DNA of 19,765 nucleotides from NCBI GenBank assembly GCA_003242205.1, contig QGUR01000041.1, positions 1 to 19,765 of the forward strand. The letters are read 5' to 3'. This document shows positions 13,859-19,765 of the stretch, piece after piece. The notes under the pieces are model-generated. The model was given only the letters and a program-made list of their open reading frames with translations. It had not been told where the DNA came from and searched no databases. How positions within the stretch are numbered: position 1 is the first letter of the stretch; every line of letters starts with the position of its first letter. Origin of the DNA: Chloroflexota bacterium. GTDB taxonomy: Bacteria; Chloroflexota; Anaerolineae; Aggregatilineales; Phototrophicaceae. The position numbers and the translations under genes are program-made.

Positions 13859-15605
13859 GGCCCAAACGCTTCCACACAGCGGCGAGCAGGACGCCCAGCG
13901 CGAGCAGCAGGACGCCGCCGCCGGCAGCGACAACGGGCATGACCTGTTCGGCGGTGCGGTCGAGCACCAGCACCGAATCGAACAGGAACGGTTCGTCTGC
14001 TGAAATCTGGAAGTCGTGCATTTCGGCCAGCAGGGAGGCGTGTAGCGTGCCATCAAGCCAGCCATCGGCGCGTTCGACGCCGTGAATCGCGCTGGCCGGG
14101 CCGCCGTCGATGCTCAGTTGCAGTTCGGGAACGCCGCGCCAGCGCAGGCTGACCTGCGTGCCGTGCGCCGTGAAAGCGGCGGCGGTCGTTTCGGCAGCCT
14201 GTCGCAACTGGGCAGTCGGTTCCGCGGCCATGCGCGCGCCGTTCGGGTAGGTGATGGCGCGGTGCGTTTCCTGATGGATGCCCAGAAACAGCGCCGGCGT
14301 TTCCGTTTCGATGTACTCGCGCATGGTGTCGTAGACGGGCAGTGGCGTGAAGTCCGGCTCGACCATACGGAAATAGTAATACGCCTGATTGCGGTCGTTG
14401 TCGCTTGGCAGTTTGAAGAACCAGTAGTTGATGACGCCGATCCACGGCCACTCGCGGCGCGCGCGTTCGTAGGCGATGGGCATATAGGCTGCCGCCTGCG
14501 CCTTGGTCACGCGGCCATAGTTGCCATAACCTATGATATCGCGCGGCACGTCCGGTTCGTCTACCGGGCTCCAGGCTGCCTCGCTGATCCAGATCGGTTT
14601 GTGCGCGTCGCCATTAGCCACCATGATGTCGCGCACGTAGAGGTTGCGCGCGTAATTGACGTCCGTCGGGCGCATGCGCCGGTCGGTCGGGCCGCTGTTC
14701 AGGCCATAGCCCTGCATCGAGTGAATGTCGAAGCACGCGCCCGCCCCGGCGTCGTACATGCGCTGCAAATAGATGAAATCATTGAGGTCGCGCTCGCTCA
14801 GCGCAACGGTCGGCGCGAGCGCGCCGTCGATCACGACAATGTCTGGATCGACCGCCTTGAGCGCGTCGTGCGTCCGGCACAGCAGTTCGGTATAGGCTTC
14901 GGGATCGACCGCGTTTTCACCCCATTCCGGATAAATGTTCGGCTCGTTCCAGATCTGATAATAACGGATTCTGCCGCGATAGCGCTCGGCAACGGCGACG
15001 GCGTAATTGACGAAGTCCTGTACATCAACAGGCGGGGCGAAATCGCCGCTGTCGGGCGAGGCCTGCGCCCAGACGGGCGGGTTGCTCAGCCGCGCCTGAA
15101 TTTCCAGCCCGTAGCGCTCCGCCAGATCGACGATGTGATCGTATTTGGCCCAGGCGTCGATGGCGTCGATCTGGCCATCGCCGTCGATGTCGTTGCGCCG
15201 GTCGATGAAATCGCCGCGCCCGTGAATTTCGATATCTTCCCACGGAAATTCCTGACGAATCCAGGCAAATCCGGCTTCGGCGATCATCCGCACCTGCCGT
15301 TCACGCTTTTCCGGCTCGACTTCCTGCTGCAGAAAGGTGTTGATGCCGTAGGGATTGACGCCGGTATGGGTCATGACGGCCAGCGGCTGGGTGTTGGGTT
15401 GCGCGCGCGTCCAGCGGCCCAGCCATTCCACCATGCCGCGTACCTGCGCGACGGGCGTCTCTTCGCCGGTCAGCGACCAGAACACCTGCCAGACTAACCC
15501 GCGATTGGCGAGGTCGAGCCCAAGCAGGGCGGCCAGCAGGACAAGAACAACGCCTGCCCCAGCGAGCAGGCGCCATGTGTTGCGAGGCGATTCGATAGTC
15601 TCCAT
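13851..15605 (-). CDS. Membrane-anchored GH39-like (clan GH-A) protein with intact catalytic pair
   Basis: 584 aa. An N-terminal TM (14-31) leads to a TIM barrel at ~75-430. Acid/base Glu is E221 in YYQIWNEPNIYPEW; the nucleophile candidate is E342 in KPIWISEAAWSP; both fit clan GH-A families such as GH39. A calcium-loop-like NDIDGDGQIDAID (138-150) has acids or Gln at EF-hand positions 1, 3, 5, 7, 9 and 12. A C-terminal beta region and a second TM (~557-577) end in WKRLGRG. The topology places the barrel outside the cell, tethered at both ends. Substrate is unknown. It heads an operon: the GT39-like GTG overlaps its stop by 8 bp. No Shine-Dalgarno is present; an extended -10 lies 8 bp before the ATG, so the mRNA is probably leaderless. 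Confidence 0.88.
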   Translation of the reverse strand: METIESPRNTWRLLAGAGVVLVLLAALLGLDLANRGLVWQVFWSLTGEETPVAQVRGMVEWLGRWTRAQPNTQPLAVMTHTGVNPYGINTFLQQEVEPEKRERQVRMIAEAGFAWIRQEFPWEDIEIHGRGDFIDRRNDIDGDGQIDAIDAWAKYDHIVDLAERYGLEIQARLSNPPVWAQASPDSGDFAPPVDVQDFVNYAVAVAERYRGRIRYYQIWNEPNIYPEWGENAVDPEAYTELLCRTHDALKAVDPDIVVIDGALAPTVALSERDLNDFIYLQRMYDAGAGACFDIHSMQGYGLNSGPTDRRMRPTDVNYARNLYVRDIMVANGDAHKPIWISEAAWSPVDEPDVPRDIIGYGNYGRVTKAQAAAYMPIAYERARREWPWIGVINYWFFKLPSDNDRNQAYYYFRMVEPDFTPLPVYDTMREYIETETPALFLGIHQETHRAITYPNGARMAAEPTAQLRQAAETTAAAFTAHGTQVSLRWRGVPELQLSIDGGPASAIHGVERADGWLDGTLHASLLAEMHDFQISADEPFLFDSVLVLDRTAEQVMPVVAAGGGVLLLALGVLLAAVWKRLGRG

Positions 15606-15613
15606 GTGGCGGG

Positions 15614-15622
15614 ATTATAGCA
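15614..15622 (-). promoter_or_regulatory. Extended -10 promoter (TGCTATAAT) of the GH39-like operon
   Basis: A perfect TATAAT preceded by TG at the extended -10 position, then 8 nt (CCCGCCAC), then ATG. Transcription would start at or within 1-2 nt of the start codon. No clear -35 is seen, which extended -10 promoters tolerate. Confidence 0.65.
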
Positions 15623-15793
15623 AAATCTCATCCTTTGCTCCTTTCTCGCATCCGAAATCGGAACCGGGAGGGCGAAAACAGCCGCCGTCTGCGGTCATCC
15701 TTCCTCGATAACCGGCCAGCGCGTCAGCAGCAGGGACGGGTGATGAAGCGCCTTTCTAGGCCGGATTTTGTAGCTTTTCTCATTGTGGGCTGG

Positions 15794-15822
15794 TAGACGA
15801 GGCTCCAAAAGTCACCTATAAT
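15794..15822 (+). promoter_or_regulatory. Promoter of the ElaB/DUF883-like gene
   Basis: TAGACG (15794-15799), a 17-bp spacer, and a perfect TATAAT (15817-15822). The start site would be near 15829, giving a ~35-nt leader that includes the AAGGA ribosome-binding site (15851-15855). Confidence 0.65.
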
Positions 15823-15863
15823 GGATAATGAAATTCTTAACGTTGAACCGAAGGACGGCGACC

Positions 15864-16298
15864 ATGTTCGGAAACGGCAAACAAAAAGAGCTGCGCTACC
15901 GGGCGGAAGAGATCGCCAGCGAGGCCGCCGAAGGGCTGGACGATCTTCGTCGCAACGCGCGGGCGGGCGCTGAAGACGTCAAGAAGCAGGCGGTGAACCT
16001 GCTGCATCAGGCTGCCGACAGCATCCGCCGCGAGGCGCGCCAGCGCGGCGCGAGCAAAGACATGCGCCAGAGCGCAGACGACGTGGCGCGCGGGCTGGAA
16101 AAAGCGGCTCATTACCTGCGTCGCCACTCGTTCGAGGACATGGGCGAGGACGTGACCAAATCGGTGCGGCGCAATCCATGGCGCATGATGCTTTTCGTCT
16201 TTATCGCCGGAGTCGTGCTTGGCCTGATCCTGCGCGGCGATAGCGGACGGGTCGAGTATCGCGTTATTCGCAACAATTATCCGGGCAAGCAGGCCTGA
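15864..16298 (+). CDS. ElaB/YqjD/DUF883-like helical protein with C-terminal membrane anchor
   Basis: 144 aa. Residues ~8-100 are almost entirely charged amphipathic helix (RYRAEEIASEAAEGLDDLRR, AVNLLHQAADSIRREARQRG), followed by VRRNPWRMM and a single TM at ~108-123 (MLFVFIAGVVLGLILRG), then a short basic tail. The RNPW-TM-G layout resembles ElaB/YqjD/YgaM proteins, which tether ribosomes or other partners to the inner membrane in stationary phase in E. coli; here only the architecture supports that. The start is placed at the ATG after AAGGA (8-nt spacing); an upstream in-frame ATG at 15828 would lie almost on the predicted transcription start. A strong terminator follows 38 bp after the stop. 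Confidence 0.75.
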   Translation: MFGNGKQKELRYRAEEIASEAAEGLDDLRRNARAGAEDVKKQAVNLLHQAADSIRREARQRGASKDMRQSADDVARGLEKAAHYLRRHSFEDMGEDVTKSVRRNPWRMMLFVFIAGVVLGLILRGDSGRVEYRVIRNNYPGKQA

Positions 16299-16336
16299 AC
16301 TGGCGATCAGCCCTTTCAACTGGATACAATCATCGA

Positions 16337-16371
16337 CCGGGTGGCCTGCGCCGCCCGGTTTTTGGTTTTTT
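16337..16371 (+). terminator. Strong intrinsic terminator abutting the next ribosome-binding site
   Basis: CCGGGTGGC, a CTGC loop, then GCCGCCCGG forms a 9-bp stem (one T-G, a wobble in plus-strand RNA), followed by TTTTTGGTTTTTT (16359-16371). Only one base separates the T-tract from the AGGA ribosome-binding site of the EthD-like gene. A TACAAT (16325-16330) lies just upstream without a clear -35; if active, transcripts would begin at the hairpin itself. Confidence 0.88.
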
Positions 16372-16384
16372 CAGGATGCGCTGC

Positions 16385-16729
16385 ATGGTCAAGTTTTCGA
16401 TTCTCTTCCACAACCCGATCGACCCGGATGCCTTTGAAAATCGCTATAACGACCTGCTGGCCCTGCTGGAACGCATGCCCGCGCTGATCCGGCGGCAGGT
16501 GGTCAATGTCATCGGCAGCCCGCAGGGACCATCGCCTTATTTCCGCGTGTTTGAAGCCTATTTCGAGGACGAAGACGCCATGCGCGCCGCGCTGATGTCG
16601 CCCGCCGGGCAGGAGGCCGGGGCCGAACTCTTCCGGTTCCCTCAGGGAACGTTCGAAACGTTCTTCGCGCATGTGTATGAAGAAGCGGGCGGATATACGG
16701 AGACACAGGACAACCATGCAGGCGCTTAA
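16385..16729 (+). CDS. EthD-family small protein (dimeric alpha/beta-barrel type)
   Basis: 114 aa. MVKFSILFHNPIDPDAFENR opens like EthD domains (beta-strand, then 'P.d...F...Y...H'), and YFRVFEAYFEDEDAMRAALM matches the second half with its 'a.l.fds.eal..al' pattern. EthD-like proteins are small dimeric alpha+beta barrels, often accessory to oxidative pathways; many have no known reaction. The second ATG is preferred because AGGA (16373-16376) sits 8 nt before it. Its 3' end overlaps xpt by 14 bp, so xpt is probably translationally coupled. There is no obvious biochemical link to purine salvage. Confidence 0.8.
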   Translation: MVKFSILFHNPIDPDAFENRYNDLLALLERMPALIRRQVVNVIGSPQGPSPYFRVFEAYFEDEDAMRAALMSPAGQEAGAELFRFPQGTFETFFAHVYEEAGGYTETQDNHAGA

Positions 16730-17300
16730 AGATCGCATTCGCGCCGAAGGGCGCAATCTCGGCAACGGCATTCTCAAAATCGACAGTCTGCTCAACCACC
16801 AGCTCTATCCAGAGTTGATGCTGGAGATGGGGCGCGAGCTGGCGCGCCGCTTTGCCAATGTGCCGGTTGATCGTATCCTCACGGTCGAGATTTCCGGCAT
16901 CGCCCCGGCTGTCATGACCGGGTTGGCGCTTGGCGTGCCGGTGGTCTATGCGCGCAAGGTCAAGCCGATCACCATGTCCGGTCCGGTCTTTCTGGAAACC
17001 GCGCCCAGCCACACGAAAGGCGGCGAGGTCAACCTGCTGGTGTCAGCGGAGTTTTTGCCGCCGGGCCAGCAGGTGTTGATCGTCGACGATTTTCTGGCGA
17101 GCGGGCAGACGTTGATGGCGCTGGCGCGCATGGTCCGAAGTGCCGAGTCGAATGTCGCCGGCGTCGGCGTGGTGGTCGAAAAGTCCTTTGAAGGCGGCCG
17201 TAAACTGCTGCAGGAGCGCGGCTTTGCCCACGTCCAGATCGAAGCGCTGGCGACCATCGTCAACATGGACGACGGGCAGATCATCTTCGCCGAGGACTAG
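16716..17300 (+). CDS. xpt: Xanthine phosphoribosyltransferase
   Basis: A 194-aa protein, the usual Xpt length. It makes XMP from xanthine and PRPP in cytoplasmic purine salvage. Match to Bacillus-type Xpt runs along the whole length: LKIDSLLNHQLYPELM (20-35), ILTVEISGIAPAVMTGLALG (54-73), VPVVYARK (74-81), the PRPP loop VLIVDDFLASGQT (120-132) and VAGVGVVVEKSFEGGRKLL (147-165). The ATG has AGGA 5 nt upstream and lies inside the EthD-like gene, overlapping it by 14 bp. No purine riboswitch is visible: the leader between the terminator and the EthD start is too short. A long palindrome follows its stop. Confidence 0.96.
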   Translation: MQALKDRIRAEGRNLGNGILKIDSLLNHQLYPELMLEMGRELARRFANVPVDRILTVEISGIAPAVMTGLALGVPVVYARKVKPITMSGPVFLETAPSHTKGGEVNLLVSAEFLPPGQQVLIVDDFLASGQTLMALARMVRSAESNVAGVGVVVEKSFEGGRKLLQERGFAHVQIEALATIVNMDDGQIIFAED

Positions 17301-17333
17301 ATCCGGTCGAGGTTTGATGCCGGTCCGGGAAAG

Positions 17334-17402
17334 GAATTGAGCCTCTTGTTCTAGCATTAGGCTGGCGACACCATCCTAAGACTAAAACAAGAGGCTCAAT
17401 TC
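17334..17402. repeat. 69-nt palindrome with perfect 17-bp arms
   Basis: Arms 17334-17350 and 17386-17402 (GAATTGAGCCTCTTGTT and its exact complement) are perfect. Inside, TAG/CTA, TTAGG/CCTAA and TGG/CCA continue the pairing almost to the centre. Of five inner mismatches, three (17351/17385, 17355/17381, 17366/17370) are C/A on the plus strand and so G-U in minus-strand RNA. It lies 33 bp past the xpt stop between convergent genes. It could be a terminator, or two abutting ends of a mobile element; I see no transposase or target-site duplication. Confidence 0.9.
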
Positions 17403-17511
17403 TGAGACTTATCCTGCCCTCAACTGAATGTGCACAGAGAGCGAGGCTGAGAGGGGCAGCATTCAGCGCCTTGTACCTTGTACTGTTGCGGCATTGCTGT
17501 TTGCCGGGGTA

Positions 17512-17571
17512 GGCCCCTCGTCTCCCCGCTTGTGACCCGTTTGGGGAGGCTACAGCGAGAGACGAGGGGCC
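17512..17571 (-). terminator. Large hairpin after the PBP gene, likely terminator
   Basis: GGCCCCTCGTCTC (17512-17524) pairs perfectly with GAGACGAGGGGCC (17559-17571). After a bulge, CGCT/AGCG and a CCC/GGG stem can form inside. It starts 19 bp past the PBP stop on the minus strand. No T-tract is seen. The closing A/C and inner C/A apposition become G-U pairs in minus-strand RNA, in line with use by the PBP transcript. Confidence 0.6.
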
Positions 17572-17590
17572 CGGAGATGAACGCTTTCCG

Positions 17591-19765
17591 CTACTGCACC
17601 GTGAACGGCACGGTATATGGCGGCTGCACGAAGTTGCCATCGTGGCCGACGACCACCAGCCGAATCTGGTAGCCGGCGGGCGGCAGCGGAGACAGGTATT
17701 CGAGCTGGCCGTTGACGACGCTGTTGCTGTGCGTTTCGCCGAGCGTCACCCAGTTGTCGCCAAACTGCCCGCCCGTGATCTCGATTTTGTAGTACAGCGC
17801 CTGATCGGGGCTGAACTGCACCGTTCCGATAATCGGCATACCGCCGGAGACTATCTGACCGGGCGCGGGCGACTGGATCTGCGCCGTGACCACCATCGGC
17901 TGAGGATTCGACGCAAGGCTCAGCAGCCCGGCGTCACAGGCGATGGTTGGCAGGAAGGCAATGCCCTGACTGCGTGCCCACTGCTCCGCTCGTACTGCGT
18001 CCTCTGGATCGGGCGGCGGCGCGATGAACAGTTGCTCCTGCGCCCCGGTCGCGACCGCTTGCGCCTCAATCGGAACCTGACAGTAAATCGGCGCTGGCGG
18101 CGGCGTCTGCCCCGGACCAACCGTGAACTGGATCTGCGCGCCGACTTCCGGCGGCAGCGGCTGCACGAGCACGCGGTAGATGTCCGGCTCGACCTCCTGC
18201 AGCCACGGCCCGGTCGCCGGCGGCTGGTTGTTCGCGGGTGGCGCAGGGGGCGGGAATTGCAATCCGCCGTTGCCATCGGGAATGCCCGCCGGGCCATCCA
18301 GCATCCATTCCTGCACCGTCGAGGCGCACTGAGTCGCCGGGTCGCGCAGCGACGCAACGTCGCACAGCGCGCGCCGGCTGATGCCCTGCGGCACATCGAG
18401 CTGGTTCGGCTGAAGCTGGCCATCGACCGCCAGCCGCTGTAGCAGCGACTGGTTGTTGTAGATGGACGTGATCACGCTGTTCCAGATCGGGGCGGCCCCC
18501 GTCAGGCCCGACGAGTTGACCATCGGCTCACCACGGCTGTTGCCGACCCAGACACCCACGGCGACATTACGGGTATAGCCGACCGTCCAGTTATCCTTGA
18601 AGTCGTCGGTCGTGCCGGTCTTGACCGACGCGCCGAAATCGGTGCGAAGCGGGCTGTTCGCGCCCATGCCGGGCGCGCGCGCGGCGTTATCGGCCAGTAT
18701 GTCGCTGATGATAAAGGCGATGCGCGGGTCGAGCACGAGCTGGCCATAGCCCGCTTCGTTGAGCGTATTGGGCGTGGTGTTGCCCTTCGGGCAGCCGTTT
18801 TCGTACTGGTAGACGATGTTGTCGTCGCCGTCCAAAACGCACAGGATAGCCGTCGATGGCACGTAGACGCCGCCGTTGGCGAACACTGAGTAAGCGCGTG
18901 TCAGTTCCAGCAGCGTGATTTCGCCGCCGCCGAGCGTCAGCGACAGGCCATACCGGCTGGCATCCGTGCCCAAACTCTGCACGCCGAACCGCTGCATGAA
19001 GGCCAGCAGCGTATCGACGCCGATTGCGCGCAGCGTCTGCACCGCCGGGATGTTGTAGCTGCTGGCGAGCGCCACGCGCATACGCACCGGCCCGTGGAAA
19101 CTGTTGTCATAGTTGCGCGGCGCGTAGCCGGCGATGTCCGTCGGCGTGTCCCAGATGATATCGGCGGGAGTGAGGCCCAGTTCCATGGCCGCCGCGTATG
19201 TGAAGGGCTTCATCGTGCTGCCCGGCTGGCGCGGCGAGATGGTGACATTCACATTGCCGTCGATGGCTTCATTGTTGTAGTCGACGCTGCCAACCATCGC
19301 CAGAATTTCGCCCGTCAGCGGCTTCATGACCAGCACCGCCGCGTTCGAGACGTTGTTGGCCGTCAGCGCCGCGACCTGATTCTGCGCGGCCTGCTGCGCC
19401 AGCTGGTTGATTTCCAGATCGACGGTCGTATACACCTGCCAGCCGCCGCGCGCCACGTCTTCAGGCGTGTAGCCGAGGCGGGTCATCAGGGCTTCAAACT
19501 GCTGCTGCGCGTAGACGGTGAAATGCGGCGCGCGCAGCGGGGCCTCGCGCGGGTTGAACTGATAGCCCTCGCGCAGCGCCTGATCGCGCTGTTCGGCGGT
19601 GATATAGCCTTCCTCGACCATGCGCGACAGCACAAGCCGCCAGCGGTCGGCGACCGCTTCCTGCACCGCCGGGTCAGGATTAAGCGGGTCGAGGCTGGCG
19701 GGAGCCTGAGGCAGCGCGGCCAACAGCGCGGCTTCGCCCAGCGTCAGTTCACCGACGCTTTTGCC
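17591..19765 (-). CDS. Class A penicillin-binding protein (PBP1A/1C-like), 3' part
   Basis: 724 residues are visible; the signal anchor and most of the glycosyltransferase (GT51) domain lie beyond the right edge. The fragment opens at the end of GT51 (GKSVGELTLGEAALLAALPQ). The transpeptidase domain has STMK (183-186 of the fragment, in RQPGSTMKPFTYAAAMELG), SYN (236-238, in ASSYNIPAVQTL) and KTGTTDDFKDNWTVGYT, so all three penicillin-binding motifs are intact. These enzymes polymerise and cross-link peptidoglycan outside the membrane. After the transpeptidase comes a Pro-rich linker (FPPPAPPANNQPP), Cys-containing segments, and a terminal beta-domain (IQSPAPGQIVSGGMPIIGTV) like the tails of PBP1C-type proteins. 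The gene is convergent with xpt; a large hairpin follows its stop. Confidence 0.93.
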   Translation of the reverse strand, partial: GKSVGELTLGEAALLAALPQAPASLDPLNPDPAVQEAVADRWRLVLSRMVEEGYITAEQRDQALREGYQFNPREAPLRAPHFTVYAQQQFEALMTRLGYTPEDVARGGWQVYTTVDLEINQLAQQAAQNQVAALTANNVSNAAVLVMKPLTGEILAMVGSVDYNNEAIDGNVNVTISPRQPGSTMKPFTYAAAMELGLTPADIIWDTPTDIAGYAPRNYDNSFHGPVRMRVALASSYNIPAVQTLRAIGVDTLLAFMQRFGVQSLGTDASRYGLSLTLGGGEITLLELTRAYSVFANGGVYVPSTAILCVLDGDDNIVYQYENGCPKGNTTPNTLNEAGYGQLVLDPRIAFIISDILADNAARAPGMGANSPLRTDFGASVKTGTTDDFKDNWTVGYTRNVAVGVWVGNSRGEPMVNSSGLTGAAPIWNSVITSIYNNQSLLQRLAVDGQLQPNQLDVPQGISRRALCDVASLRDPATQCASTVQEWMLDGPAGIPDGNGGLQFPPPAPPANNQPPATGPWLQEVEPDIYRVLVQPLPPEVGAQIQFTVGPGQTPPPAPIYCQVPIEAQAVATGAQEQLFIAPPPDPEDAVRAEQWARSQGIAFLPTIACDAGLLSLASNPQPMVVTAQIQSPAPGQIVSGGMPIIGTVQFSPDQALYYKIEITGGQFGDNWVTLGETHSNSVVNGQLEYLSPLPPAGYQIRLVVVGHDGNFVQPPYTVPFTVQ

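Noticed and set aside
14082..15497. 471-codon plus-strand open frame antisense to the GH39-like gene
   Set aside because: Complement of strongly biased codons of a clear GH-A protein; no motif or ribosome-binding site.
15821..15863. Upstream starts (15821 or 15828) for the ElaB-like gene
   Set aside because: 15821 is out of frame, and 15828 lies at the predicted transcription start, whereas the ATG at 15864 has an AAGGA at proper spacing.
16299..16384. Purine riboswitch controlling xpt
   Set aside because: The 86-bp gap contains a simple terminator hairpin and no three-way-junction core; there is no space for an aptamer.
17414..17466. Pseudoknot-like interleaved repeats CTGCCC/GGGCAG and CTGAATG/CATTCAG
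   Set aside because: Arms are only 6-7 bp with a 23-nt middle loop and no spacer before the last arm; such pairs are expected by chance in a gap this long.
17470..17483. CTTGTAC tandem duplication
   Set aside because: Two 7-bp copies only; no wider context suggests function.

Overview
The window is GC-rich, densely packed bacterial chromosome, and it looks like ordinary host DNA rather than phage or plasmid. The gene families suggest a Chloroflexota bacterium, probably of the Anaerolineae type. They include a PMT/GT39-type membrane glycosyltransferase coupled to a membrane-anchored GH39-like protein and an NDUFA9-like reductase, a secreted FxLYD-plus-propeller protein, a secreted C39 peptidase with TPRs, and a PBP with a long Pro-rich tail. 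This placement is inferred from gene content only; no rRNA or marker gene is present.

Layout. (1) 1-3618: the N-terminal part of an exported WD40 protein; a TetR regulator divergent from a berberine-bridge-type FAD oxidase, with two near-identical 18-bp operator-like sites between them; then a classical SDR convergent with the oxidase. (2) 3619-4582: a non-coding block of five tandem ~142-bp repeats, each able to form two hairpins, followed by other small inverted repeats. (3) 4583-6748: an operon of a FolC/Mur-ligase-like enzyme and a SAM methyltransferase. (4) 7032-15622: an envelope/carbohydrate cluster. On the minus strand, a GH39-like protein, a GT39-like glycosyltransferase and an NDUFA9-like SDR are tightly coupled (8-bp overlap, then a 4-bp gap), and after a terminator-like hairpin come a C39 peptidase-TPR protein and an FxLYD/propeller protein. 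Facing them is a secreted GH5-like TIM-barrel protein in which both catalytic glutamates are alanine. (5) 15794-17300, plus strand: an ElaB/DUF883-like membrane-tethered helical protein, a strong terminator, then an EthD-like small protein overlapping xpt by 14 bp. (6) 17301-17590: two large palindromes between convergent genes. (7) 17591-19765: a class A penicillin-binding protein cut by the window end.

How the genes fit together. The centre and right of the window are largely about the cell envelope: glycan or glycoprotein assembly (GT39), glycan binding or cleavage (GH39-like and the GH5-like pseudoenzyme), secreted proteolysis (C39) and peptidoglycan synthesis (PBP). The left is small-molecule redox metabolism under TetR control, plus one-carbon/folate-like enzymes.

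The most unusual items are the GH5-like protein with both catalytic residues lost, the five-copy hairpin repeat with compensatory changes, the FolC-like enzyme missing its DGAHNP motif, and the 69-nt palindrome after xpt. I did not find a defence system, CRISPR array, tRNA, rRNA or transposase.
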